Below are positions 6,932 to 15,309 of a stretch of DNA of 64,000 bases, one piece after another (within the stretch, counting starts at the first letter, position 1; each line of letters opens with the position of its first letter). The stretch comes from Rhizobium sp. BK418 (GTDB lineage: Bacteria; Pseudomonadota; Alphaproteobacteria; Rhizobiales; Rhizobiaceae), in contig NZ_SLZK01000006.1 in the NCBI RefSeq assembly GCF_004341105.1, positions 124,001 through 188,000 of the forward strand. Direction: 5' to 3'. The position numbers were made by a program, and so were the translations under genes. The notes under the pieces are model-generated. The model saw only the letters and a program-made list of their open reading frames with translations, was not told where the DNA came from and did no database searches.

Positions 6932-9238
6932 TCAGCCGCGGGCCTGGCTCACGGCTTCCGCCAAGCGCAACGACGACAGGAAGTCGGCAAGTGGCATGGG
7001 GCGGGAGAAGAGGAAACCCTGGAGGTCGTTGCAGCCAGCGGCGACGAGAAAATCTCTCTGCCCTTCGGTCTCGACGCCCTCGGCCGTCGTCGCCTTGCCG
7101 AGCGTGCGGCTGAGCCCCAATATGGCAGAGACGATTGCTGCGCCCTCGGCTTGCGTTCCAAGCAAGCGGACGAAGGACCGATCGATCTTGATCCGGTCGA
7201 TATTGAGCTGAATGAGGTGGCTGAGTGACGAGAAGCCGGTGCCGAAATCATCGAGCGCGATCCGGATCCCCTGTGATCGAAGCTTGCCGAGTGTGGCCTG
7301 TGCGTTCTCATCGATGTCGAAGAGCGCAGCTTCCGTCAGCTCCAATTCCAGCCGCGATGGTTGCAGGCCGGTTTCCGCCAGAATGGAGAGCACATGCCGG
7401 TCGAAATCCCGATGCTTGATCTGCGAGGGCGAAACATTGACTGCGACCGACATGTGGGCCGGCCAGCGCACAGCTGCCCGCGCGGCGCTCCTGAGCACCC
7501 ATTCGCCCAACTGGTCGATCATGCCGGCCTCCTCGGCAATCGGAATGAATTTGTTCGGCGATAGCAGTCCCCGGGTGGGGTGGCGCCATCGGACGAGGGC
7601 CTCGGCGCCAGAGAGGCCACCGCGCGCCTCGGCGCGATGGACGCCCTGAAAAAAGACCTCCAGATGGCCGAGATCATCCGGGCGCAAATTGCCTGCGGGG
7701 GCCGGAAGGCTTTCCGGGTCTTCCAGCACCAGGCGTAGATCGTTCTTGAGGCTTTCACGTGCCTCGACCCTGTGATCCATGGAAGGATCATAGGCGATCA
7801 CGCGCCCGCGCCCGCTGGTCTTGGCTTCGTAGAGCGCGACGTCTGCGCGCCGCAAAATCTCGCTGATCGCCTGGGTCGCATCCTGAAAGACAGCAATGCC
7901 TATCGAACAGCCTATGCGGACGACAATGTCGCCTCCGCGAAGCTGGAATGGCCGGCTCAGGGCTTCGATAATTTCGTTGCATAGCGCGACGTGGCCGTCG
8001 TCACCCTTCCGGATATCCGGAAGGAGCAGGGCAAACTCATCGCCGCCGACGCGGGCAAGCGTGTCACCTGATTTGATCAGGGCATTCATTCTATCGACGA
8101 CGCAGCGCAGAAGTTCGTCGCCGGCGGGATGCCCGTGGATGTCGTTCACCTCCTTGAACCTGTCGAGATCGACAAGCGCGAGGACTGCGCGTCTGTCAGC
8201 GGCTTTCATTGCCGCAAGACATTGTTCGAAACGCGCGGCAAAGAGCGCTCGGTTCGGAAGGCCCGTCAACACGTCATGAAGCGACAGATGGCGCGCGTGG
8301 TGTTCGCTGGCACTGAGGTCTCGAAGGCTGGCGCGCAAACGGCCCATCAAGGCGAAGAAGAGACCGGCGATGACGAGGCCGGCGATGGAAAGCACCGGAA
8401 CAAGTCGGCCGATGACGCGTGAACCTGGCAGATCCGGCGTCCAGATGATGAAGCCGATGGGCTCGCCGGTTGCGGTCGCCGCTATCTGAAACGCTACCTC
8501 ATTTTTCTCCTGGTCTGCAGTGCGGGCATAGCGAGCACCAGCCAGACCCTGTTCACGGCTCAACGTATCGAGCGTAACACCGTCGAGGAACCGCAAGGCC
8601 ACGAGGTAGAGCCTGCCACCAGGATTGCCTTGCTGGGCGTCCCCGCCCGAAGAACCGGTAACTGAAACGACGCCGGCGACCGACGGGCGACCTTCAAGCC
8701 GCATCAGTTCCACCCGGCTGGGCTCCGGATCGGAACTCGGACCCTGCGGTGCACCATGCTGCTTTGCTTCCAGCTCCTGGATCATCGGCTGAAGCAGCGG
8801 CCGCACCCATTTGAAGCGACGCTTTGTTTCAGAATCGGACTGCAGGGCAAGTTCGCCCTCCGGCGTCACGAGGAAGGCTGCGTTGTAGCCGAACACGGTC
8901 GTGGCGATTTTTCCGAAAGTCGCAGCGGATCTTGCGCCTGCGCGTTCGCTCCTGCCGCCGGCCGCTGCCGAATCCCCCACGAGAAGGGAGGCATAGCCGG
9001 CACCCATCAACTGCATGTCCTGCGAGACACGCTCGAGCTGGTCGTGGAGACGGCCGTCAACGAGTTGCCGCTGGCGATCGAGGGCAGCCGCGTCGCTTTC
9101 CTCTCCGGCCCAGATGGCCGCCAAGAACACCAGCCCAAGAATTGCAAGGCCGCTGATGGCAAGCAGCACCAATATCGACCCGGACGAAGTCCAGGTCGCT
9201 CTATGAGCGGATAATCTAACAGACGGATCAGCAGGCAC
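6932..9238 (-). CDS. Membrane-bound c-di-GMP enzyme: CHASE4-like sensor, GGDEF and EAL domains
   Basis: A 768-residue inner-membrane protein. A first membrane helix (about 20-45) and a second (about 275-300) flank a periplasmic CHASE4-like domain. The GGDEF domain starts near 'LSLHDVLTGLPNRALF' and has intact GGDEF, so diguanylate cyclase activity is possible; the inhibitory RxxD site reads KSGD and is probably lost. The EAL domain keeps EAL (AEALVRWRHP), VNVS, ELTE, DDFGTG, the IKIDRSF lysine and VETEGQ, so phosphodiesterase activity is likely. The usual YQP strand at the EAL entry reads FFQGV. Such proteins set c-di-GMP levels controlling motility, exopolysaccharide and attachment. The ligand and net activity are unknown. 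Confidence 0.92.
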   Translation of the reverse strand: MPADPSVRLSAHRATWTSSGSILVLLAISGLAILGLVFLAAIWAGEESDAAALDRQRQLVDGRLHDQLERVSQDMQLMGAGYASLLVGDSAAAGGRSERAGARSAATFGKIATTVFGYNAAFLVTPEGELALQSDSETKRRFKWVRPLLQPMIQELEAKQHGAPQGPSSDPEPSRVELMRLEGRPSVAGVVSVTGSSGGDAQQGNPGGRLYLVALRFLDGVTLDTLSREQGLAGARYARTADQEKNEVAFQIAATATGEPIGFIIWTPDLPGSRVIGRLVPVLSIAGLVIAGLFFALMGRLRASLRDLSASEHHARHLSLHDVLTGLPNRALFAARFEQCLAAMKAADRRAVLALVDLDRFKEVNDIHGHPAGDELLRCVVDRMNALIKSGDTLARVGGDEFALLLPDIRKGDDGHVALCNEIIEALSRPFQLRGGDIVVRIGCSIGIAVFQDATQAISEILRRADVALYEAKTSGRGRVIAYDPSMDHRVEARESLKNDLRLVLEDPESLPAPAGNLRPDDLGHLEVFFQGVHRAEARGGLSGAEALVRWRHPTRGLLSPNKFIPIAEEAGMIDQLGEWVLRSAARAAVRWPAHMSVAVNVSPSQIKHRDFDRHVLSILAETGLQPSRLELELTEAALFDIDENAQATLGKLRSQGIRIALDDFGTGFSSLSHLIQLNIDRIKIDRSFVRLLGTQAEGAAIVSAILGLSRTLGKATTAEGVETEGQRDFLVAAGCNDLQGFLFSRPMPLADFLSSLRLAEAVSQARG

Positions 9239-9370
9239 GCAGTCTTCTCCTGAGCACGCCGATACTGCTCCTGATTGTTTACAAAAAGCTTTTCAAGCAA
9301 CCTCAAAATTGAGCCCGCGAAATCATCAGCTTTTTAATCGTTGTGTGATTGACTGCTCATCGTGCAACGC

Positions 9371-9391
9371 TTGCCAATGCAAGCTTGGCAA
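9371..9391. promoter_or_regulatory. Inverted repeat upstream of the orphan amino-acid-binding protein gene
   Basis: Perfect 7-bp arms TTGCCAA / TTGGCAA separated by 7 bp, 27 bp before the ATG at 9418. It could be an operator or a leader hairpin. A ribosome-binding site (AAGGTGA, 9405-9411) follows it. Confidence 0.4.
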
Positions 9392-9417
9392 TCGAGCTCT
9401 AGGTTAAGGTGACTGAT

Positions 9418-10224
9418 ATGTTGCGACTGAGATCCGTCTGCCGATCGAAATTCCTGGCATTTGCCTGCGCCGCATTTGTCTCGGCAAGTATTTTCCAACC
9501 CGCTATCGTCTCGGCTGGCGAAAATGACAGCATCCGTATTGCGGTCGAGGGTGCATTTCCGCCGTTCAATTATCTTGATTCCAACAACCAGCTTCAGGGC
9601 TTCGACGTGGATATCGCCAAGGCCCTTTGCGAGACGGCAAAACTGAAATGCGAATTCGTCATCCAGGAATGGACGGCGATGATCCCGAACTTGCTGGACA
9701 ACAAGTATGACGCGATCATCTCATCGATGTCGATGAGTGCGGAGCGGCGGCAAAAGGTTGCCTTCACCCAGAAATATTATGACAGCCCTACGGTTTTCAT
9801 CGCGCCCAAGAAATCAGACATTGCCGGTACGTCACCCGATGATCTGAAGAAGCTGCGGCTCGGCGTGACGGCGGCGACCTCCCAGGAAGCCTACGCCAGG
9901 AAGTTCTACAGTGGTGTCGCAACGACCGTCTTTCAGGCATCTCCGGATCTCTACAAGGGTCTGGCCGATGGCAAGGTCGATATCATTCTGGAAGACAAGC
10001 TGGCAGTCTATGACTGGCTCGCAAACACCAGGGCCGGCAGCTGCTGCGCGTTCAAAGGCGACGATATCAAGAATACCGAATATTTCGGAGACGGAGCCGG
10101 TATCGCCGTGCGCCCTTCTGACAAGGCATTGCTGGACAAGCTGAATGCTGCGCTGGAAGAGATCCAGGCCGATGACACCTACGATACCATCAACGCGAAA
10201 TATTTCCCGTTCAGCATTCGCTGA
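9418..10224 (+). CDS. Periplasmic polar amino-acid-binding protein (HisJ/ArgT-like), orphan
   Basis: A 268-residue solute-binding protein of family 3. A signal peptide covers about residues 1-33 and the mature protein begins near ENDSIRIAVEG. Typical marks are 'GAFPPFNYLDSNNQLQGFDVDIAKALCE' spread over the first lobe, the EWTAMIPNLL helix, and ISSMSMSAERR. ATG 9418 is chosen because AAGGTGA lies six bases upstream; the GTG at 9409 is part of that site. No permease or ATPase gene adjoins it, so it must share a transporter encoded elsewhere or act as a sensor subunit. A lysine/arginine/ornithine-type ligand is likely but unproven. Confidence 0.88.
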   Translation: MLRLRSVCRSKFLAFACAAFVSASIFQPAIVSAGENDSIRIAVEGAFPPFNYLDSNNQLQGFDVDIAKALCETAKLKCEFVIQEWTAMIPNLLDNKYDAIISSMSMSAERRQKVAFTQKYYDSPTVFIAPKKSDIAGTSPDDLKKLRLGVTAATSQEAYARKFYSGVATTVFQASPDLYKGLADGKVDIILEDKLAVYDWLANTRAGSCCAFKGDDIKNTEYFGDGAGIAVRPSDKALLDKLNAALEEIQADDTYDTINAKYFPFSIR

Positions 10225-10235
10225 TCTCGCTGTGA

Positions 10236-11777
10236 TCAGCTCTCGGTGATGCGCCGATCCTCGTCGGAGCCGACCGAGAGCTGCTTCCAGTCGAGATCTT
10301 CCTGCAGTTCGAGATATTGCGTCGCGCCGATTTTATCCTTGTCGCGCAATTCCTCGAGACGCTGGCGCTGGGCGATCACGGCGGCGATCGTGAGCTCGCG
10401 GCGTCGCGTGAGTGGCGAGGTCTCGCCGGCGTCCGCCGGCACAGTCCAGTGATCCCTGCAGATCGTCCGGATCTCCTCGGCCGCCGCGCCATCCTCCTTT
10501 TCCAGTCGCTGGAACGCCGCTTCCGCAAGCGAGCGCCTTGCGGCCTCCAGTTCCTCATGGACCTCTGCCTGGCGCCCGAGCTTCAGGAAATGGATCATCG
10601 GGGCAAGTGTCGCCCCCTGGATGACGAGCGTTGCGAGCACTACTGCAAAGGCAGTCAGTACGACGAGGTCGCGTTCCGGAAAATCGGCAGGCAGGGCAAA
10701 AGCAGTGGCGAGCGTCACCAGGCCGCGCATGCCCGACCAACCGACGAGAAAAGTCTCGCCATGCCTGAAGGGCGCCAAGCCATTGCCGCGCCGGTGGCGT
10801 GAGATGACGTATGCATGCAGCAGGAAGGCCATCGCCAGACGCGTCAGGATCACACCGACCACCACGATGGCGGCAAAACCGAGTGCTCGCTCAAAATCGC
10901 CAGCGGACATGGATTCGAGGATGCTGCGGGCCTGCAGACCCATGAGCAGGAAGGCAACGACATTCAGCAGGAAAACGACGGTCGTCCAGACGGCGAAGGA
11001 ATGCACCCGCATGCGTGGGGAATCATCGACCGTCGACAGCATGGCGATCGTCATGGCGCTCGCAACCGTTGCCAGCACGGCCGAGAGGTGCAAATGTTCG
11101 GCGATCAGCCAGGTCGAGAAGGCATAGACGAATTGCAGCAGCGTGCCGCCGACGGTGTTTTCGGTAATCGGCCGAAGCCGCGAGACGAAGAAGCCGAAAA
11201 CGATGCCGAAGAGAATGCCGCCCGGTGCGGCAAATCCGATCTGAAGGGCGGTTGCGCCATCGAGCCCGCCGCGTGCCTGGACCGTCAGTGCCGCTCCGAA
11301 CAGCAACAGGGCCGTTGCATCGTTGAACAGGCTCTCGCCCTTCAAGAGCGCATCGACACGGCGATCGACCGGCAGATTGGAAAGCACCGCAGTCGCTGCC
11401 GCTGCATCGGGCGGCGCGACGATTGCGCCAAGCGTAACGGCTACCGCGACCGGCAGTCCGACGGTCAGCATGCTGATCGATACGACGACGCCTGTCGTCA
11501 CCAAAACGGCGATGACGGCGTAGAAGACCAGCGGCAGCAGCATGCGCCGCGCAGCCACCATCGGGAAGTCATAGGCCGAATCGACGAGCACGGGCGCGAT
11601 GAACAGCGCAAGCGCCGTCGGCGGATCGATCGGGATCGTCGGCGCACCCGGGAGCATTGCAACGCCGACACCCGCGGCAGCCAGAATGCCCGGATAGGGC
11701 AGGTGCATGCGCCGGGTGATCTGCAGGAGCAGGATGGCGACGGCGAGCAGGGCGACGAGCGTTTCGAAGAAGGTCAT
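10236..11777 (-). CDS. Na+/H+ antiporter, CPA1 family
   Basis: A 513-residue membrane protein with about 12 hydrophobic segments in the first 400 residues and a charged cytoplasmic tail of about 110 residues. The CPA1 ion-binding motif is visible: GAIVAPPDAAAATAVL in one helix and GESLFNDATALLLFG in another, with ND as the transport pair. This places it with NhaP/YjcE-type sodium-proton exchangers that help pH and salt balance. It converges with the solute-binding gene, leaving only 11 bp between the stops. Ion selectivity cannot be read from the sequence. Confidence 0.92.
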   Translation of the reverse strand: MTFFETLVALLAVAILLLQITRRMHLPYPGILAAAGVGVAMLPGAPTIPIDPPTALALFIAPVLVDSAYDFPMVAARRMLLPLVFYAVIAVLVTTGVVVSISMLTVGLPVAVAVTLGAIVAPPDAAAATAVLSNLPVDRRVDALLKGESLFNDATALLLFGAALTVQARGGLDGATALQIGFAAPGGILFGIVFGFFVSRLRPITENTVGGTLLQFVYAFSTWLIAEHLHLSAVLATVASAMTIAMLSTVDDSPRMRVHSFAVWTTVVFLLNVVAFLLMGLQARSILESMSAGDFERALGFAAIVVVGVILTRLAMAFLLHAYVISRHRRGNGLAPFRHGETFLVGWSGMRGLVTLATAFALPADFPERDLVVLTAFAVVLATLVIQGATLAPMIHFLKLGRQAEVHEELEAARRSLAEAAFQRLEKEDGAAAEEIRTICRDHWTVPADAGETSPLTRRRELTIAAVIAQRQRLEELRDKDKIGATQYLELQEDLDWKQLSVGSDEDRRITES

Positions 11778-11852
11778 ATCGGTATAGTATCAGGCTTTCG
11801 GGCGCATTGAAGCGGGTGGAGCTCCCATGTAAAGTTTAAGCCTATCAGGGTG

Positions 11853-13103
11853 ATGACGATGTGGGGTGAAGCGGTGGCGGTCGATTACGATGTGGCAGTT
11901 ATCGGCGCCGGTGCCGCAGGTATTGCCGCGGCACGAAAACTGGCTGACGCTGGGCGCTCGGTCGTTATTGTCGAAGCCAGCAACCGCGTCGGCGGCCGGG
12001 CCTGGACGATCGAACTGTCAGGCATGCCGCTCGATATGGGTTGCGGCTGGCTGCATTCTGCCGAGCGCAATCCGCTCGTTGCCATCGGCCGGGAGGCCGG
12101 CTTCACGATCGAGCGCGGACCGACGGCCTGGCAGAGCCAGTGGCGCGATCTAGGTTTTTCACCGGACGAGCGAATGGCTGCTGCATCCGCCTGGGAGGCG
12201 TTCGAAGAGCGTCTGCGGGCCAATCCGCCGGCAAGCGACCGCGCCTCGGATGCACTGGAACCCAATGGCGAATGGAACGCCTATTGCCAGTCGCTGAGCG
12301 GCTATCTGAACGGCGCGCCGCTGGAACGGCTGTCGGTCGCCGATTTTCTTGCCTATGACAATGCCGCAACCGACGCCAACTGGCGAGTGCATGAAGGCTA
12401 TGGAAGCCTGATCGGCGCCGCCGTTCCCGACGTGACGCTGCGGCTTTCGACGCCGGTGCGCCGGGTCGCGCTGACCGGCGAGGGCGTAAGGTTGGAAACC
12501 GACCGCGGCCCGGTGACTGCGAGAGCTGCGATCGTCACGGTCTCGACCAATGTTCTTTCCCGTGGCACGATCGCCTTTGATCCTGATGTCGACGATCATC
12601 TGCATGCCGCCGGTCAGTTGCCGCTCGGCCTTGCCGACAAGCTGTTCATGGAGCTCAGCGGCAATCATGGGCTGGAATCGGAAACCCATCTGCTTGGCGA
12701 TATCAGGAATGAAGAGACCGGCAGCTATTACATAAGGCCGCTCGGCCGCCCTGTTATCGAGGGGTTCTTCGGCGGAAAGGGCGCCGTCGTCATCGAACAG
12801 GCGGGTCTTCTCGACGCCTTCGCTTTCGCGCTCGACCAGCTGTCGTCACTTCTTGGTAACAATATCCGCCGCCACCTGCGGCCCTTCGCAGCGTCTTTCT
12901 GGTGTCACACGGATTGGGTTCGCGGCTCCTACAGCCACGCGCTTCCCGGCCATTCCGGCGCGCGGCTCGTGCTCGCGCGCCCGGTCGGCGACCGGCTGTT
13001 CTTTGCAGGCGAAGCGACCCATCAATCCGACTTCTCGACCGCGCATGGGGCCTGGGAAAGCGGAACAAGGGCCGCCGACGAGGTGATCGAAATGTTCGTC
13101 TAG
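11853..13103 (+). CDS. Flavin monoamine oxidase family protein
   Basis: A protein of about 416 residues with an N-terminal FAD-binding fold: GAGAAGIAAARKL (GxGxxG) followed by the acidic end of strand two in VIVEASNRVGGRAWT, the typical amine-oxidase RxGGR motif. The C-terminal FAD-contact segment 'LFFAGEATHQSDFSTAHGA' is also typical. It probably oxidises an amine, producing aldehyde, ammonia and peroxide; the substrate is not identifiable. The start is uncertain: GTG 11850, ATG 11853, ATG 11859 and GTG 11874 are all in frame, and only the latter three keep spacing from the AGGG at 11847. It stands alone, convergent with ftsZ2. Confidence 0.85.
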   Translation: MTMWGEAVAVDYDVAVIGAGAAGIAAARKLADAGRSVVIVEASNRVGGRAWTIELSGMPLDMGCGWLHSAERNPLVAIGREAGFTIERGPTAWQSQWRDLGFSPDERMAAASAWEAFEERLRANPPASDRASDALEPNGEWNAYCQSLSGYLNGAPLERLSVADFLAYDNAATDANWRVHEGYGSLIGAAVPDVTLRLSTPVRRVALTGEGVRLETDRGPVTARAAIVTVSTNVLSRGTIAFDPDVDDHLHAAGQLPLGLADKLFMELSGNHGLESETHLLGDIRNEETGSYYIRPLGRPVIEGFFGGKGAVVIEQAGLLDAFAFALDQLSSLLGNNIRRHLRPFAASFWCHTDWVRGSYSHALPGHSGARLVLARPVGDRLFFAGEATHQSDFSTAHGAWESGTRAADEVIEMFV

Positions 13104-13127
13104 ATCTGCGTCACACACATCTAGACG
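13097..13127. terminator. Perfect inverted repeat at the convergent gene ends
   Basis: Nine-base arms CGTCTAGAT / ATCTAGACG separated by 13 bp. The left arm contains the stop codon of the amine oxidase gene and the right arm precedes the end of ftsZ2. It has no T-run and low G+C for this genome, so a bidirectional transcript end is only one reading. Confidence 0.4.
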
Positions 13128-13156
13128 ATCTTCCAACCCTCGCCCGAGCCGGCGCC

Positions 13157-14179
13157 TTACTGCAGCGTGCGGGTTTGCACCTGTCCCGGCGCATAGCCCG
13201 GCACTGCGGCCGCCTGGCCGGCGCCGTCAAGGCCGGTTGCGACGACCGAGACGCGGAACCTGCCGTCCAGGCTGCGATCGAAAATCGCACCGACGACGAT
13301 TTCGGCGTCGTCCTGGACTTCGTCGCGAATGCGGCTTGCGGCCTCGTCGACTTCGAACAGGGTCATGTCCGAGCCGCCGGAGATCGAGATCAGCACGCCC
13401 TTGGCGCCCTTCATCGAGATATCGTCGAGCAGCGGGTTGGCGATGGCAGCTTCGGCCGCCTTCATCGCCCGGGCTTCGCCGGCCGCTTCGCCGGTGCCCA
13501 TCATCGCCCGGCCCATGCCGCGCATGACGGATTTCACGTCGGCGAAGTCGAGATTGATCAGACCTTCCTTGACGATGAGGTCGGTGATGCAGCCGACACC
13601 GGAATAGAGCACCCGGTCCGCCGTCATGAAGGCATCGGCGAAGGTGGTCTTGGCATCCGCAATGCGGAAGAGATTCTGATTGGGAATGACGATGACGGTA
13701 TCGGCTGCCTCGCGCAGTGCCTCGATACCGGCTTCCGCCATTTTCATGCGGCGGTTGCCTTCGAAAGTGAACGGTTTGGTGACGACGCCGACCGTCAGGA
13801 TGCCGGCCGAACGAGCCGCATGCGCGATGACGGGTGCCGCACCCGTGCCCGTGCCGCCGCCCATGCCGGCGGTGACGAAGCACATGTGCGAGCCGCTCAG
13901 ATGATCCATGATCTCGTCGAGCGATTCTTCCGCCGCAGCACGGCCGACTTCCGGCAGGGAGCCGGCGCCGAGACCTTCGGTGACATGTGCGCCAAGCTGG
14001 ATGCGGCGTGTCGCCTTGGAGGTCGCCAGCACCTGGGCATCCGTATTGGCGGCGATGAAATCGACCCCCGCCAGTTTCTCGGCGATCATGTTGTTGATCG
14101 CGTTTCCGCCACCCCCGCCGACGCCAATCACCGTAATCTGCGGCCGCAATCCCGTAATGCCGCTCTTGGCGTCTGTCAT
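13157..14179 (-). CDS. ftsZ2: Truncated-type second FtsZ (FtsZ2), tubulin-like GTPase
   Basis: A 340-residue FtsZ homologue. The GTP-binding signature GGGTGTG is intact (TAGMGGGTGTGAAP), as are GVGGGGGNAINNM at the N-terminus and the T7-type synergy region with 'NLDFADVKSVMRG'. The protein stops soon after the second GTPase subdomain (ending PGQVQTRTLQ). It lacks both the long linker and the C-terminal peptide by which FtsZ binds FtsA and ZipA. Rhizobia such as Sinorhizobium meliloti are known to carry a short FtsZ2 besides the essential FtsZ1. Start ATG 14179 has AAGGAGA upstream. It is not in a dcw division cluster, so it is an accessory copy. Confidence 0.93.
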   Translation of the reverse strand: MTDAKSGITGLRPQITVIGVGGGGGNAINNMIAEKLAGVDFIAANTDAQVLATSKATRRIQLGAHVTEGLGAGSLPEVGRAAAEESLDEIMDHLSGSHMCFVTAGMGGGTGTGAAPVIAHAARSAGILTVGVVTKPFTFEGNRRMKMAEAGIEALREAADTVIVIPNQNLFRIADAKTTFADAFMTADRVLYSGVGCITDLIVKEGLINLDFADVKSVMRGMGRAMMGTGEAAGEARAMKAAEAAIANPLLDDISMKGAKGVLISISGGSDMTLFEVDEAASRIRDEVQDDAEIVVGAIFDRSLDGRFRVSVVATGLDGAGQAAAVPGYAPGQVQTRTLQ

Positions 14180-14425
14180 CGAACTCTCCTTTTGTCCCTC
14201 ATGCGTGCTCCGCCCGTCGCGGACAGCGAATCGCAGCATCATACGCTAAGGGCGCAACAAGGCAGAGACGGGGCGAGCTTTGCAATATCCAAGGGGATTT
14301 CAGCACGCGATCATATTCCAATGGATCGCACGGCGAGATTGCCCTCGGGATCGCACCAGCAGCGATTGCTTTGCCTCACACCGAAGTTTCGCTAAAGATG
14401 AAAACGAAACGAAGGGAGGGCGCGC

Positions 14426-15199
14426 ATGTTTTTGTCGGATCGCCAGGGGAAAATCGTTGCGCTTGCGAAAACGTCGGGCCGGGTGCTGGTCGACGATCTG
14501 GCAGCGCAGTTTGCCGTGACACCGCAAACGATCCGCAAGGATCTGAACGATCTTTGCGATGCGCAGCTCCTGACGCGCATTCACGGCGGCGCAACCTTCC
14601 CGCGCGGTACGGAGAACGTCCGCTACGATGCGAGGCGCCAGATCGCCGCGAGCGAAAAACAGGCAATCGGCATTGCGGCCGCTGATCTCATTCCCAACAA
14701 CAGTTCCCTCTTCATCAATATCGGCACGACGACGGAAGCTGTAGGCGAAGCGCTCACCGATCATCACGAACTGATGGTGATCACGAATAATATCAATGTT
14801 GCCAATAGATTACGACTGATCGACCATATTGAGGTGGTGATTGCCGGCGGTGTGGTGCGCCAGTCCGATGGCGGCATTGTCGGCGAGGCAGCCGTCGATT
14901 TCATCCGGCAGTTCAAGGTCGATTATGCCGTGATCGGCGCCTCGGCGATCGATCCGGACGGCGCGCTTCTGGATTATGATTTTCGCGAGGTGAAGGTGGC
15001 GCAAGCCATCATCGCCAATGCGAGGCACGTCATCCTGGTTGCTGACTCGACCAAGTTCGAGCGTACCGCGCCTGTTCGTATCGGTCAGATTTCGCAGGTC
15101 CATACGTTCATCACGGACCAATGCGATTCGCCGTCCATCCGCAATATCTGTCAGCAGAGCGGCGTCGTGCTGATCGAAGCGACGAAAGCAAACCGCTGA
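14426..15199 (+). CDS. glpR: DeoR-family repressor of glycerol genes
   Basis: A 257-residue DeoR-type regulator. The N-terminal helix-turn-helix is visible around residues 18-45 (RVLVDDLAAQFAVTPQTIRKDL), with IHGGA just after it. The C-terminal sugar-phosphate sensor domain begins near KQAIGIAAADLI and contains NIGTTTEAV and VADSTKF. Family members respond to phosphorylated sugars; here glycerol 3-phosphate is expected. It lies directly upstream of glpD in the same direction, and repeated TTCG boxes sit on the glpD promoter at 15217-15246. The order matches the glpR-glpD locus described in R. leguminosarum. Confidence 0.9.
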   Translation: MFLSDRQGKIVALAKTSGRVLVDDLAAQFAVTPQTIRKDLNDLCDAQLLTRIHGGATFPRGTENVRYDARRQIAASEKQAIGIAAADLIPNNSSLFINIGTTTEAVGEALTDHHELMVITNNINVANRLRLIDHIEVVIAGGVVRQSDGGIVGEAAVDFIRQFKVDYAVIGASAIDPDGALLDYDFREVKVAQAIIANARHVILVADSTKFERTAPVRIGQISQVHTFITDQCDSPSIRNICQQSGVVLIEATKANR

Positions 15200-15216
15200 T
15201 TTTCGCAGCGGATAAC

Positions 15217-15250
15217 ATTCGTTTGACATTCGGAAAATTTTCGATTTAAT
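15217..15250 (+). promoter_or_regulatory. glpD promoter overlapped by three phased TTCG boxes (putative GlpR sites)
   Basis: A sigma70-like promoter is visible: -35 TTGACA at 15223-15228 and -10 TTTAAT at 15245-15250, with 16 bp between. Three similar octamers, ATTCGTTT (15217), ATTCGGAA (15228) and TTTCGATT (15239), start exactly 11 bp apart and cover the promoter. DeoR-family repressors commonly bind repeated TTCG-containing boxes. A 10-bp palindrome GAAAATTTTC lies at 15233-15242. Repression of glpD by GlpR here is inferred. Confidence 0.6.
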
Positions 15251-15309
15251 CATCCCTGCTTTCGGTTTTGGGGGAACCGTTGCGCTATCCTGGTGCAACG
15301 AGAGGGAAC

